From positions 3,410,001 to 3,474,000 of the forward strand of contig CP108997.1 of the NCBI GenBank assembly GCA_036226585.1: a stretch of DNA of 64,000 bases, read 5' to 3'. Shown one piece after another: positions 8,578-17,199 of the stretch. This DNA is from Streptomyces sp. NBC_00708 (lineage in GTDB: Bacteria > Actinomycetota > Actinomycetes > Streptomycetales > Streptomycetaceae). Below the pieces are notes generated by a model that saw only the letters and a list, made by a program, of their open reading frames with translations, searched no databases and was not told where the DNA came from. The position numbers and the translations under genes were made by a program. Positions within the stretch are counted from its first letter, which is position 1. Each line of letters opens with the position of its first letter.

Positions 8578-9567
8578 TCAGGCGGCCGTGGGCGGCTGGA
8601 GCAGGACCTTGCCGATGTGGGTGCTGGACTCCATGACGCGATGACCCTCGGCCGCGTCCTGCATGGGCACTGTGCGGTCGACGACCGGCTTCACGACGCC
8701 CTCGGCGATCAGCGGCCAGACGTGCTCGCGGACGGCCGCGACGATCGCCGCCTTCTCGGCGAGCGGGCGCCCGCGCAGCGAGGTCGCCGTGACGGCGGCC
8801 CGCTTGTTCAGCAGCATGCCGAGGTTGAGTTCGCCCTTGGCGCCGCCCTGGAGCCCGATGATCGCGAGCCGGCCGTTGACGGCGAGTGCCTGCACGTTCC
8901 GGTCGAGGTACTTCGCGCCCATGAGGTCGAGGATGACGTCGGCGCCCGCCCCGGCCGTGGTCTCGCGGATCTCCTCGACGAAGTCCTGCTCGCGGTAGTC
9001 GATCAGGATGTCCGCGCCCAGCTCCGCGCAGCGCGCCAGCTTCTCGGGGCTGCCGGCCGTCACGGCGACCCGCGCCCCGACGGCCTTGGCGAGCTGGATC
9101 GCCATCGTGCCGATGCCGCTGGATCCGCCGTGCACCAACAGGGTCTCGGCGGGCCGCAGATGGGCCACCATGAACACGTTGGACCAGACCGTGGCCGTCA
9201 CCTCGGGCAGCGCCGCCGCCAGGGTGAGGTCCAGCCCCTTGGGTACGGGCAGCAGCTGGCCCGACGGGACGGCGACCTTCTCCGCGTACCCGCCGCCCGC
9301 GAGCAGCGCGCACACCTCGTCGCCCACGGCCCAGCCGGTGACCCCGGGGCCGAGCGCCGAGATCCGGCCCGCGCACTCCAGGCCCGGGTAGGGGGACGCT
9401 CCCGGCGGCGGGTTGTAGAAGCCCTGCCGCTGGAGCACATCGGCCCGGTTGACCGCGCTGGACACAACGTCGACGAGGACTTCGCCCTCGCCGGGTACGG
9501 GATCGGGCACCTCGGCCCAGACGAGCGCCTCTGGGCCACCGGGTTCGGGGATCGTGATCGCATGCAT
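8578..9567 (-). CDS. NAD(P)H quinone oxidoreductase, zinc-less MDR family
   Basis: 329 residues. Medium-chain dehydrogenase/reductase of the quinone oxidoreductase (Qor/TP53I3-like) class, which reduces quinones with NADPH. It has the N-terminal GroES-like catalytic domain (about 1-125) with the family pattern SSAVNRADVLQRQG, and a Rossmann domain with HGGSSGIGTMAIQLAK (about 140-160). The zinc-ligand cysteines of alcohol dehydrogenases are absent. The ATG at 9567 starts the conserved MHAITI N terminus; the reading frame continues upstream without sense. It shares direction with the ion channel gene 32 bases upstream and could be cotranscribed. Family certain, substrate not. Confidence 0.92.
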   Translation of the reverse strand: MHAITIPEPGGPEALVWAEVPDPVPGEGEVLVDVVSSAVNRADVLQRQGFYNPPPGASPYPGLECAGRISALGPGVTGWAVGDEVCALLAGGGYAEKVAVPSGQLLPVPKGLDLTLAAALPEVTATVWSNVFMVAHLRPAETLLVHGGSSGIGTMAIQLAKAVGARVAVTAGSPEKLARCAELGADILIDYREQDFVEEIRETTAGAGADVILDLMGAKYLDRNVQALAVNGRLAIIGLQGGAKGELNLGMLLNKRAAVTATSLRGRPLAEKAAIVAAVREHVWPLIAEGVVKPVVDRTVPMQDAAEGHRVMESSTHIGKVLLQPPTAA

Positions 9568-9599
9568 GGCCGCGAGGCTACTCCGTGGGCCGGGCGGTC

Positions 9600-10706
9600 T
9601 CAGGAACGCGGGATGCCCTGGTGCGGCGGGTACGCGGGCGGCTCGTTGGAGGCACGGACGATGGTGATCAGGCGGTCCGTCAGCTGCAGGGGGCTCGCCG
9701 CCGGGTCGTCGTAACCGAGGAGCCGGTGGCCCCGCAGCACGCTGACGACAAGGTCCTCGGTCTCCCGTACGTTCTTTCCGACCTCGCTCTTTATGACCGG
9801 CCGTTCGATGAGGTCGAGGCCGCTGCCCTGCTGGATGAGGTCCTCCATGACCGTGCCCGCGCTGGGGCTGAGCACCGAGAGACCGAGCAGCCGGCCCGCC
9901 GCACTGGCGCTGGTGATGACGGCGTCCGCACCGGACTGCCGCAGCAGCGGGGCGTTCTCCTCCTCGCGCACCGCGGCCACGATCTTCGCGCCCCGGTTGA
10001 GCTGGCGGGCGGTCAGCGCGACCAGCACCGCGGTGTCGTCGCGCTGGGTGGCGATGATGACCTGACGTGCCTTCTGGAGCTCGGCACGCAGCAGCACATC
10101 GCTGCGCGTGGCGTCCCCGACCACTCCGGTGAAGCCCTCGGCGTTGGCGATCTCTATCACCTTGGACGCCGGGTCGACGATGACGATCTGTTCCTTGCTC
10201 AGCCCGGTGGCGCACAGGGTCTGGATGGCCGAGCGGCCCTTCGTGCCGAAGCCGACGACGACAGTGTGGTCACGCAAGTTGGTTCTCCAACGCTTCAGCC
10301 GGAAGTCCTCCCGGGTCCGCTCCGTGAGGACCTCAAGGGTGGTGCCGACCAGGATGATGAGGAAGAGCACGCGCAGCGGTGTCACGAGCACCACGTTGAT
10401 GAGCCGGGCCCCGTCGCTGTACGGGGTGATGTCGCCGTACCCGGTGGTGGAGAGGGTGACCGTCGCGTAGTACACCGCGTCCAGCAGATCGACCTTGCCG
10501 TCCGCCGCGTCGTGGTAGCCGTCACGGTCGATCCAGACGATGAACACGGTGATGGCCAGCACCATCAGAGCCATCATCAGCCGCTTGGCCACCTGGCGCG
10601 CCGGTCCGTCCACGACCCGGCGCGGAAGCATCACCCGGGTGGGGACGACCTGTTCATCGGCTCGCCTGGCCATCGCGTCATGGCCGGGAAGTTTCACGTG
10701 AAACAC
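9600..10706 (-). CDS. Potassium channel with TrkA-N (RCK) domain
   Basis: 368 residues. Two-helix ion channel: TM1 about residues 42-59, a pore loop with selectivity filter TGYGD (88-92), TM2 about 104-122, then a cytoplasmic RCK/TrkA-N domain with Rossmann motif VVVGFGTKGRS near 148 and a TrkA-C-like tail. It should conduct K+ and respond to a nucleotide or ion. Two starts are possible. The GTG at 10706 makes codons 2-5 (FHVK) out of the parS site; the ATG at 10673 (MARRADEQ) avoids it. Neither has a strong ribosome binding site, so the start is unsettled. The longer form overlaps the end of the upstream MoeA-like gene by 13 bases. Confidence 0.88.
   Translation of the reverse strand: MFHVKLPGHDAMARRADEQVVPTRVMLPRRVVDGPARQVAKRLMMALMVLAITVFIVWIDRDGYHDAADGKVDLLDAVYYATVTLSTTGYGDITPYSDGARLINVVLVTPLRVLFLIILVGTTLEVLTERTREDFRLKRWRTNLRDHTVVVGFGTKGRSAIQTLCATGLSKEQIVIVDPASKVIEIANAEGFTGVVGDATRSDVLLRAELQKARQVIIATQRDDTAVLVALTARQLNRGAKIVAAVREEENAPLLRQSGADAVITSASAAGRLLGLSVLSPSAGTVMEDLIQQGSGLDLIERPVIKSEVGKNVRETEDLVVSVLRGHRLLGYDDPAASPLQLTDRLITIVRASNEPPAYPPHQGIPRS
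10691..10704. promoter_or_regulatory. parS: parS site (ParB binding)
   Basis: GTTTCACGTGAAAC, the exact 14-bp palindrome bound by Streptomyces ParB. Many copies surround oriC in this genus and load the ParB complex for chromosome segregation. This copy overlaps the MoeA-like stop codon (10694-10696) and the first codons of the channel gene. Confidence 0.95.
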
Positions 10707-12556
10707 CCTTCAGTCCACGGCGTCGCCGAGGCCCACGGTAGATCGAGGATCTCCACCTCGGTGCCGGACCGTACCCCGCCCGGCTCCACGACGGCCAACC
10801 CGTCTGCGGCGGCGATCCCGCGCAGCATGGCGGGACCGTTGTAATGCAGTGGTACGACGTGCTCCGCCCCGCCTGCGGTTCCGGGTTCTCCGGCCGCGCG
10901 ATGGACCACGGGCACCAGCCGGGTGTCATGCGGATGCCCCTGCACATCGTCGCGCACGGCCACCCGGTACGGGTCGTCGGGGGTGCGCCCGGCCAGCCCG
11001 CCGAGGAGCGGCCCGGCCAGCGTGAGCAGTCCGGAGACGGCGGCCAGCGGGTTGCCGGGCAGCCCGACGAGACAGGGCCCGGCGGAACCGAGCCGGGCCA
11101 GCAGCATCGGGTGGCCGGGGCGCACGGCGACACCGTCGACCAGCAGCTCCGCCCCGATCCGGTCCAGAACGCGGTGGACATGGTCGACGGGCCCCGCCGC
11201 GGTGCCGCCGGTCGTGATGATCAGGTCGGCCTCGGAGCCGGTGAGCGCCTTCCACAGCGCCTCCGCGTCGTCGCCGAGCCGGCGCGGAGGCGAGACCTCG
11301 GCGCCCAGCGCGTGCAGCCAGGGCCCGATCATGGGCCCCAGTGCGTCGCGGATCAGCCCGTCGCGCGGCAGCCCGGCGGTCAGCAGCTCGTCGCCCAGCA
11401 CCAGGATGTCGACGCGTGGCCGGGGGCGGACAGGCAGCTCGTCGTACCCGGCGGCGGCGGCCAGCCCGAGCACGGCGGGGGTCACGACCGTTCCGGCCGG
11501 AAGCAACTGCTCCCCCGACCGGCATTCCTGGCCGCGCGGCCGGATGTCCTGCCCCTGGCTCACGGGCCGCTGCGCGTACAGCAGCCCCTTGGCCTCGTCG
11601 GCGTGAGCGTGTTCGCTGCGGATGACGGCGGTGACCTCGGCCGGGACGCGGGCGCCCGTGGCGATACGGACGGCCGCACCGTCGGGCAGCGGGGCGCAGG
11701 CGCCGTGCCCGGCGAGGATGCCGCCGTCCTCGCGGATGTTCCAGGGCCCCGGTCCGGCGACGGCCCAGCCGTCCATGGCCGACGTGTCGAAGGGCGGCAG
11801 GTCCGTGAGCGCGGCCAGCGGTGCACCGAGCACCCGCCCGAGCGCACCCCCGAGCCCCACCCGCTCGACGGGCACGCCCCGGGTCCACCCGGCCCGCTCG
11901 GCGACACGGCGAGCGGCCCGCCAGGGGAGAGCGGCGTGGAGGGGGGTGCGTAGCTCATCGGCGGGCCGGGGGCGGGGGCGGGGGCCACCGGTGGCGGGGG
12001 TGCCGTTGCCGGTCACGGAGGTGCCGGGGCCGGTGGCGGGGGTGCCTGGGCCGGTGGCCGGGGTGCCGGGCCCGGTGGCCGGGGTGCCGGGGCCGGTGGC
12101 CGGGGTGCCGGGGCCGGTGGCCGGGGTGCCGGGGCCGGTGGCCGGGGTGCCGGGGCCGGTGGCCGGGGTGCCGGGGCCGGTGGCCGGGGTGCCGGGGCCG
12201 GTGGTCGGGGTGCCGCCCTGCGGGGCGGAGCCCCGGGCGTGTGGCTCATCGGCGGGACGGGGGCCCGGTTCGCCGGAGGACGCGGCGGCCGGCCAGTCGT
12301 TCTGCAGGCCGGTGAGCCAGTCGTCCGGCCGGGGGGAGTCCCCCGAGGAACCGGTGGACCGGCCGGACGGCCCGCCCGTGGGCGCGCTCTCCGCGTCCCG
12401 GGACGCCTGCCCGCCCACCAGGGCCAGCGCCTGGGCGACGGCCCGCTCCTCATCGGCCCGGTCCTCCGCCGTTGGGGACCCCGCGTCGCGCGGGGTCCCG
12501 GAAGTACCGGCGCCCCCGGGCGCCCCCGCACCCCCGGGCCACCCGGCCCCCGTCAC
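10694..12556 (-). CDS. MoeA-like molybdopterin molybdenumtransferase with N-terminal extension
   Basis: 620 residues against about 400 for ordinary MoeA, which inserts molybdate into adenylylated molybdopterin. The enzyme part is roughly residues 205-615: MoeA N-terminal region with DTSAMDGWAV, MoaB/Mog-like domain with ITTGGTAAGPVDHV and GLPGNPLAAV, and a C-terminal beta domain. The first 200 residues are low complexity and include eight near-identical TPATGPG heptads (about 118-175), which look disordered. The GTG start at 12556 overlaps the stop of the upstream nucleotidyltransferase gene (GTGA), so the two are coupled. The core could begin near residue 205, but no convincing start is seen there. 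The stop lies in parS. Confidence 0.85.
   Translation of the reverse strand: MTGAGWPGGAGAPGGAGTSGTPRDAGSPTAEDRADEERAVAQALALVGGQASRDAESAPTGGPSGRSTGSSGDSPRPDDWLTGLQNDWPAAASSGEPGPRPADEPHARGSAPQGGTPTTGPGTPATGPGTPATGPGTPATGPGTPATGPGTPATGPGTPATGPGTPATGPGTPATGPGTSVTGNGTPATGGPRPRPRPADELRTPLHAALPWRAARRVAERAGWTRGVPVERVGLGGALGRVLGAPLAALTDLPPFDTSAMDGWAVAGPGPWNIREDGGILAGHGACAPLPDGAAVRIATGARVPAEVTAVIRSEHAHADEAKGLLYAQRPVSQGQDIRPRGQECRSGEQLLPAGTVVTPAVLGLAAAAGYDELPVRPRPRVDILVLGDELLTAGLPRDGLIRDALGPMIGPWLHALGAEVSPPRRLGDDAEALWKALTGSEADLIITTGGTAAGPVDHVHRVLDRIGAELLVDGVAVRPGHPMLLARLGSAGPCLVGLPGNPLAAVSGLLTLAGPLLGGLAGRTPDDPYRVAVRDDVQGHPHDTRLVPVVHRAAGEPGTAGGAEHVVPLHYNGPAMLRGIAAADGLAVVEPGGVRSGTEVEILDLPWASATPWTEGCFT
12010..12212 (-). 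repeat. 21-bp tandem repeat inside the MoeA-like gene
   Basis: About nine to ten in-frame copies of a 21-base unit, encoding TPATGPG on the minus strand. Central copies are nearly identical, which points to recent expansion by slippage or unequal exchange. The copies at the edges are degenerate (TPTTGPG, TSVTGNG). Confidence 0.9.
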
Positions 12557-13398
12557 GGCGTCTCGTTCTCGTTCGCCCAGCGAAGCGCCAGCGCCTCCGC
12601 CTTGCGAGCGGCCTCGGCCACCGCCTCGGGTCCGTCGCCGCTCGCCCTCCCCGCCGCGTAGCCGACCAGGAAGGTCGTCAGAGGCGCGGCGGGCCGGGCG
12701 ACGCCGTGGGCGGCGTCACGGGCGAGGTCGAGCAGGAGGCCGGTGTCGACGTCGAGTTCGATGCCGAGTTCTTCCTTGACTGCGGTGATCCATTCGTCCA
12801 GCACCGTCCCATGGTCCCTGATCCGGGCACGAGCCGAAGCGATGTCCTCCCAGGTGTCGCAGTCGAACGAGGCGAGCGGTGCAGCCTTCACCCGGCGCAG
12901 CGTCAGTTCCCCGGTGAGCAGCCGCAGCGGGAGCCCGGCCAGGCCGCCGTGCTCGGCGGCGAGGAGGGCCAGTTCACGGCGGAGCGGCTCGGCACGGTAG
13001 ACGGCGACCAGCGGCTGGTCGCGCCCGTCCTCGTCGGAGCACAGAGCGCCGTCGACGCCGTCCTCCCGCCCCGAGCCCGCCAGCAGCACCCGGACCGTGT
13101 CGGCGCCGAGGAACGGCAGGTCGGCGGAGAGCACGAGCACGCTCTTGGCGGAGGTGTGCCGGACCCCGGCGTCGAGCGCCGCCAACGGACCGCCGCCGTG
13201 GGGCACTTCGCGCGCCCAGGTCACCGGACGCACGGTGGGCCGCCGGTCCCCCACCACCACGGTGGTCCCGGCATCGGCGCAGGCGGCGAGCACCCGGTCG
13301 AGCAGCGCCCGGCCGCCCACGCGCAGGCCGGGCTTGTCGGCACCGCCCAGCCGCTTGGCGGCCCCTCCGGCGAGAACGATGGCGTCGTAGGCGGTCAT
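12553..13398 (-). CDS. MobA-like nucleotidyltransferase fused to DUF6457
   Basis: 281 residues. The N-terminal domain (about 1-190) is an NTP transferase of the MobA type: it starts IVLAGGAAKRLGG and continues ADKP, close to the LAGG-x-S-x-RxG-x-DK pattern, and has VLSADLPFL for metal binding. MobA-type enzymes attach GMP or CMP to the molybdenum cofactor. Residues about 200-280 (starting near DEWITAVKEELGIELDV) match the small actinobacterial DUF6457 domain. Coupling to the MoeA-like gene by a 4-base overlap supports a Moco role. The ATG at 13398 begins the family sequence directly. Exact substrate is inferred from context. Confidence 0.85.
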   Translation of the reverse strand: MTAYDAIVLAGGAAKRLGGADKPGLRVGGRALLDRVLAACADAGTTVVVGDRRPTVRPVTWAREVPHGGGPLAALDAGVRHTSAKSVLVLSADLPFLGADTVRVLLAGSGREDGVDGALCSDEDGRDQPLVAVYRAEPLRRELALLAAEHGGLAGLPLRLLTGELTLRRVKAAPLASFDCDTWEDIASARARIRDHGTVLDEWITAVKEELGIELDVDTGLLLDLARDAAHGVARPAAPLTTFLVGYAAGRASGDGPEAVAEAARKAEALALRWANENETP

Positions 13399-13447
13399 GC
13401 CCCGAGTATGAGGGCCCGGCCGGCCCGCCCCGCCGGCCCGTCCCCCT

Positions 13448-14806
13448 CTACAGACTCCGCAGGAGCAGCGCCGGCTGCTCCACACAGTCCGCCACGTACC
13501 GCAGGAAGCCTCCGGCGGTGCCGCCGTCGCAGACCCGGTGGTCGAAGGTCAGGGAGAGCTGGACGACCTGGCGGACGGCGAGCTGCCCCTCGTGCACCCA
13601 CGGCTTGGGGACGATGCGGCCGACGCCGAGCATGGCGGCCTCGGGGTGGTTGATGATCGGCGTCGATCCGTCGACCCCGAACACCCCGTAGTTGTTGAGC
13701 GTGAACGTGCCGCCGGTCAGCTCCGCCGGCGTCAGCGTGCCCGTCCGGGCGGCCTCGGTCAGCCGGGCGATCTCCGCGCCGATCGACTCGGTGGTGCGCG
13801 CGTGGGCGTCCCGTACGACCGGAACGACCAGGCCCCGGTCGGTCTGCGCCGCGAACCCGAGGTGGACCTGCGGCAGCCGTACGATCTCGCGCGCCTCCTG
13901 GTCCACCGTCGAGTTGAGCTCGGGGTGGCGGGCCAGGGCGGCCGTGCAGATACGGGCGAGGAGCGCGAGCACGGACACCTTGGGCGTCCCGGGCCCGGCG
14001 ACGGCGTTCATCGCGGCCCGCGCGGCCATCAGCTCGGTCGCGTCGGCGTCGACCCAGCAGGTGGCGTCGGGAATCTCCCGCCTGCTGCGGGCCAGCTTGT
14101 CGGCGACCGCACCCCGCACTCCGCGCAGCGGAATCCGCTCGCCGGAGGAGGCGGGGGCCGCGAGGGACGGGGCAGCCTCGGGTGCGGGCGCCTCGGCCGC
14201 GGACCGGATCGCGGACTCGACATCGGCCCGCAGGATCAGCCCGTCGGGCCCCGATCCGGCGAGCCGGCGCAGATCCAGATCGTGCTGCCGCGCGAGCCTG
14301 CGTACGAGAGGAGAGACGACGGCGACCGGTCCGGGCACGGGCTCGGGAGCAGGCGCGGGGGCGTGGGCGGGCGTGGGGGCAGCGGCCTCGTGAACCACCG
14401 GCGCGGCAGGCAGCGCGACCGCAGCCTTCAGCCCCTCCGGCCGTACCCGCCGGCGCCGCGCGGGCGGCGCCCCGGTCCCGTACCCCACCAGCACGTTCCC
14501 CGACCCGGAATCCTCCGCACCGGACGCCGCGGCCGGGCCGTCCCCGGAAGGTTCCGCGGTGGACCCCACCGCCACCGTCAACAACGGGGCACCGACCGGC
14601 AGCTCCGTGCCCTCGTCGCCGAAGCGGGCGGTCACCACGCCCCCGTACGGGCAGGGCACCTCCACCATCGCCTTGGCCGTCTCGACCTCGACGACGGGCT
14701 GGTCGATGGCGACGACGTCCCCGACCTCCACCAGCCAGCGCACGATCTCGGCCTCGGTCAGGCCCTCGCCGAGGTCCGGCAGCTTGAACTCAAGAACCTG
14801 GGCCAT
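13448..14806 (-). CDS. bkdC: Branched-chain 2-oxoacid dehydrogenase E2 (dihydrolipoyl acyltransferase)
   Basis: 452 residues. Core of the dehydrogenase complex that transfers acyl groups from E1 to CoA. Lipoyl domain at residues 1-77 with the lipoylated lysine in ETAKAM; Ala/Pro-rich linker; E3/E1-binding domain around 160-195 (SPLVRRLARQHDLDLRRL); catalytic domain from about 225 with the active-site pattern FDHRVCDGG near the C terminus. The ATG at 14806 overlaps the E1beta stop by one base. Third gene of the operon. Products of this complex (isobutyryl-, isovaleryl- and 2-methylbutyryl-CoA) feed both catabolism and branched fatty acid or polyketide starter units in Streptomyces. The symbol rests on operon structure. 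Confidence 0.92.
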   Translation of the reverse strand: MAQVLEFKLPDLGEGLTEAEIVRWLVEVGDVVAIDQPVVEVETAKAMVEVPCPYGGVVTARFGDEGTELPVGAPLLTVAVGSTAEPSGDGPAAASGAEDSGSGNVLVGYGTGAPPARRRRVRPEGLKAAVALPAAPVVHEAAAPTPAHAPAPAPEPVPGPVAVVSPLVRRLARQHDLDLRRLAGSGPDGLILRADVESAIRSAAEAPAPEAAPSLAAPASSGERIPLRGVRGAVADKLARSRREIPDATCWVDADATELMAARAAMNAVAGPGTPKVSVLALLARICTAALARHPELNSTVDQEAREIVRLPQVHLGFAAQTDRGLVVPVVRDAHARTTESIGAEIARLTEAARTGTLTPAELTGGTFTLNNYGVFGVDGSTPIINHPEAAMLGVGRIVPKPWVHEGQLAVRQVVQLSLTFDHRVCDGGTAGGFLRYVADCVEQPALLLRSL

Positions 14807-15837
14807 CAGTTGTCCGCCTCCCACTGGAGCCGCGCGACGGCGTCGAGGACCCGGTCGACACCGGGAAGGTGGTGACGCTCCTGCATCGGTGGCGGGTAGG
14901 GGATGTCGAACCCGGCGACCCGCAGCACCGGCGCCTCCAGGTAGTGGAAGCACCGTTCGGTGATCCGGGCCGCGATCTCGCCGCCGGGCCCGCCGAAGCC
15001 GGTGGACTCGTGGACGACGACCGCGCGCCCGGTGCGGCGCACCGAGGCGGTGACGCTCTCGTCGTCGAACGGCACCAGCGAGCGCAGGTCGACGACTTCG
15101 AGGTCCCAGCCCTCCTCGACCGCGGCCTGCGCCGCCTCCATGCAGACGGGCAGCGACGGCCCGTACGTGATCAGGGTGGCGCTGCGGCCGGGGCGGCGTA
15201 CGACGGCCCGGCCGATGGGCTCCACGGCGGTGGGGTGCTGCGGCGACCAGTCCGCCTTGGACCAGTACAGACGCTTGGGCTCCAGGAAGACCACCGGGTC
15301 GTCCGAGGCGATCGAGGCCCGCAGCAGCCCGTACGCGTCCTCGACCGTGGCCGGCGTGACGACATGGAGACCGGGGGTCGCCATGTAGTACGCCTCGGAG
15401 GAGTCGCTGTGGTGCTCCACGCCCCCGATGCCGCCGCCGTAGGGCACCCGGACGGTGATGGGCAGCGGCATCGCGCCCCCGGTCCGGTTCCGCATCTTCG
15501 CGACATGGCTGATGAGCTGCTCGAACGCCGGATAGGCGAAGGCGTCGAACTGCATCTCGACGACCGGCCGCAGCCCGTACATCGCCATGCCGACCGCCGC
15601 CCCGAGGATGCCCGCCTCGGCCAGCGGGGTGTCCGTGCAGCGCTCGTCGCCGAACTCCTTCGCCAGGCCGTCGGTGATCCTGAAGACCCCGCCGAGCGTC
15701 CCGACGTCCTCACCGAGGACATGCACCGAGGGGTCCTCGGCCATCGAGTCGCGCAGCGCGCGCCCCAGTGCCTGGGCCATGGTGGCGGGCTTGGCCTTGG
15801 CCGTCCGCTCCCCGGCCGTCGCCGCTGCCGTGGTCAT
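14806..15837 (-). CDS. bkdB: Branched-chain 2-oxoacid dehydrogenase E1 beta subunit
   Basis: 343 residues. Transketolase-type beta subunit of the E1 heterotetramer, which with E1alpha decarboxylates branched-chain 2-oxoacids using thiamine diphosphate. Pyrimidine-binding domain at about 18-195 with GEDVGTLGGVFRIT and DTPLAEAGI; C-terminal transketolase domain with TYGPSLPVCMEAA and HESTGFGGPGGE. The first about 17 residues are an Ala-rich extension. The ATG overlaps the E1alpha stop (ATGA), so translation is coupled. Confidence 0.94.
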   Translation of the reverse strand: MTTAAATAGERTAKAKPATMAQALGRALRDSMAEDPSVHVLGEDVGTLGGVFRITDGLAKEFGDERCTDTPLAEAGILGAAVGMAMYGLRPVVEMQFDAFAYPAFEQLISHVAKMRNRTGGAMPLPITVRVPYGGGIGGVEHHSDSSEAYYMATPGLHVVTPATVEDAYGLLRASIASDDPVVFLEPKRLYWSKADWSPQHPTAVEPIGRAVVRRPGRSATLITYGPSLPVCMEAAQAAVEEGWDLEVVDLRSLVPFDDESVTASVRRTGRAVVVHESTGFGGPGGEIAARITERCFHYLEAPVLRVAGFDIPYPPPMQERHHLPGVDRVLDAVARLQWEADN

Positions 15838-16997
15838 CGCGCCGTTCCCCCGTCGTCCGTGCCGTGCCGGTCGCTCTCCGCGTCCAGTTCCTCGCGCAGC
15901 CGGGCAGCCTGCTCGCGCAGTTGCGCCGTCTGCTCCGCGTACACATGGGCGAAGAGGTCCATCGGGTCGAGCACCGGGTCCGCGTTCATCCGCTCCCGCA
16001 GCGCCGCCGCCATCCGCTCGGCGGCCGCCCGCGCCTCCTCCACCCCGTCGTCGTCGAGCAGCCCGCGCCCCGTCAGCTCACGCTCCAGGAGCTGGACCGG
16101 GTCGTGATCGCGCCACGCCTCGACCTCACTGTCCCCTCGGTAACGGGTCGCGTCGTCGGCGTTCGTATGCGCGTCCATCCGGTACGTGACCGCCTCGACG
16201 AGCGTCGGGCCGCCGCCGCTCCTGGCCCGCGCGACCGCCTCGGACAGCACCTGGTGCACCGCCGCCGCGTCGTTGCCGTCGACCAGCCGGCCGGGCATGC
16301 CGTACCCCACCGCCTTGTGCGCCAGGGACGGCGCCGCGGTCTGCTTGGCCAGGGGTACGGAGATGGCGAAGCCGTTGTTCTGCACGAGGAAGACCACCGG
16401 GGCCCGCCAGACGGCCGCGAAGTTCAGCGCCTCGTGGAAATCGCCCTCACTGGTGCCGCCGTCGCCGACCATGGCGAGCGCGACCACGTCGTCGCCCTTG
16501 AGCCGGGCCGCGTGGGCCAGGCCCACCGCATGCGGCAACTGGGTGGCGAGCGGGGTGCAGAGCGGGGCGATGCGGTGCTCACGCGGGTCGTAGCCGGTGT
16601 GCCGGTCACCGCGCAGCAGCGTCAGCGCCTCGACCGGGTCGAGCCCGCGTGCCACGGCCGCGAGCGTGTCGCGGTAGCTGGGGAAGAGCCAGTCGCGCTC
16701 CTCCAGCACCAGGGCGGCCGCGATCTCGCAGGCCTCCTGCCCGGTGCTCGACGGATAGACCGCGAGCCGGCCCTGCTTGGTCAGGGCCGTCGCCTGGGCG
16801 TTGTACCGCCGCCCGCGCACCAGCTCGGCGTAGAGCCGCAGCAGCAGCTCGGGATCGGCGTCGGCCACGGCGTCCGTACCGAGCACCCGGTACGGCTCGG
16901 GGTCCGGGAGCAGCGGCGCGGGGTCGGTGAGAGGCTTCCAGGCCGGGGGCGGCGTGGGCCGGTAGGCGGCCGCACCGGGCAGCTCTTGGACCGTCAT
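15834..16997 (-). CDS. bkdA: Branched-chain 2-oxoacid dehydrogenase E1 alpha subunit
   Basis: 387 residues. Catalytic E1alpha. The thiamine diphosphate motif is present as GDGGTSEGDFHEALN and ends at VQNN (about residues 195-225). YPSSTGQEA and FPSYRDT match the substrate-channel region of the family. The ATG at 16997 is chosen because GGAGGT lies 8 bases upstream; a GTG at 17006 is inside that ribosome binding site. First gene of a three-gene operon divergent from an Lrp/AsnC gene. The shared upstream region holds a PaaR-like palindrome and two DnaA boxes. Confidence 0.93.
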   Translation of the reverse strand: MTVQELPGAAAYRPTPPPAWKPLTDPAPLLPDPEPYRVLGTDAVADADPELLLRLYAELVRGRRYNAQATALTKQGRLAVYPSSTGQEACEIAAALVLEERDWLFPSYRDTLAAVARGLDPVEALTLLRGDRHTGYDPREHRIAPLCTPLATQLPHAVGLAHAARLKGDDVVALAMVGDGGTSEGDFHEALNFAAVWRAPVVFLVQNNGFAISVPLAKQTAAPSLAHKAVGYGMPGRLVDGNDAAAVHQVLSEAVARARSGGGPTLVEAVTYRMDAHTNADDATRYRGDSEVEAWRDHDPVQLLERELTGRGLLDDDGVEEARAAAERMAAALRERMNADPVLDPMDLFAHVYAEQTAQLREQAARLREELDAESDRHGTDDGGTAR

Positions 16998-17084
16998 GAC
17001 AGGCACCTCCGAGCATTGAGGGGTGTCGACATATGGTGATATATCGAAAACAGCGGCGGGGCACAGGTGTGGCGTGCCTCACCT

Positions 17085-17098
17085 ACCGATTGTTCGGT
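17085..17098. promoter_or_regulatory. PaaR-like TetR operator, copy 1 (one mismatch)
   Basis: ACCGATTGTTCGGT, an inverted repeat ACCGA-N4-TCGGT, differing in one base from the copy at 18456 (ACCGATCGTTCGGT). It lies between the bkd operon and the Lrp gene, both reading away. Confidence 0.6.
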
Positions 17099-17132
17099 CG
17101 CGAGCGCATTTTGGCTACAGGCACCATCAGCC

Positions 17133-17154
17133 TGTGGACAAACGGTTCTCCACA
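17133..17154. promoter_or_regulatory. Two DnaA boxes in opposite orientation
   Basis: TGTGGACAA (17133-17141), the complement of the preferred Streptomyces box TTGTCCACA, and TTCTCCACA (17146-17154), which fits the (T/C)(T/C)(G/A/C)TCCACA consensus. They lie in the bkd/lrp intergenic region. Confidence 0.65.
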
Positions 17155-17199
17155 GCCTGGGATGGGAACAGGTCGTCCAGGACGGGAAGGCGCGGGAAC

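Noticed and set aside
12010..12212. Possible CRISPR-like array
   Set aside because: Units are head-to-tail 21-mers without spacers and keep the reading frame, so this is a coding tandem repeat.
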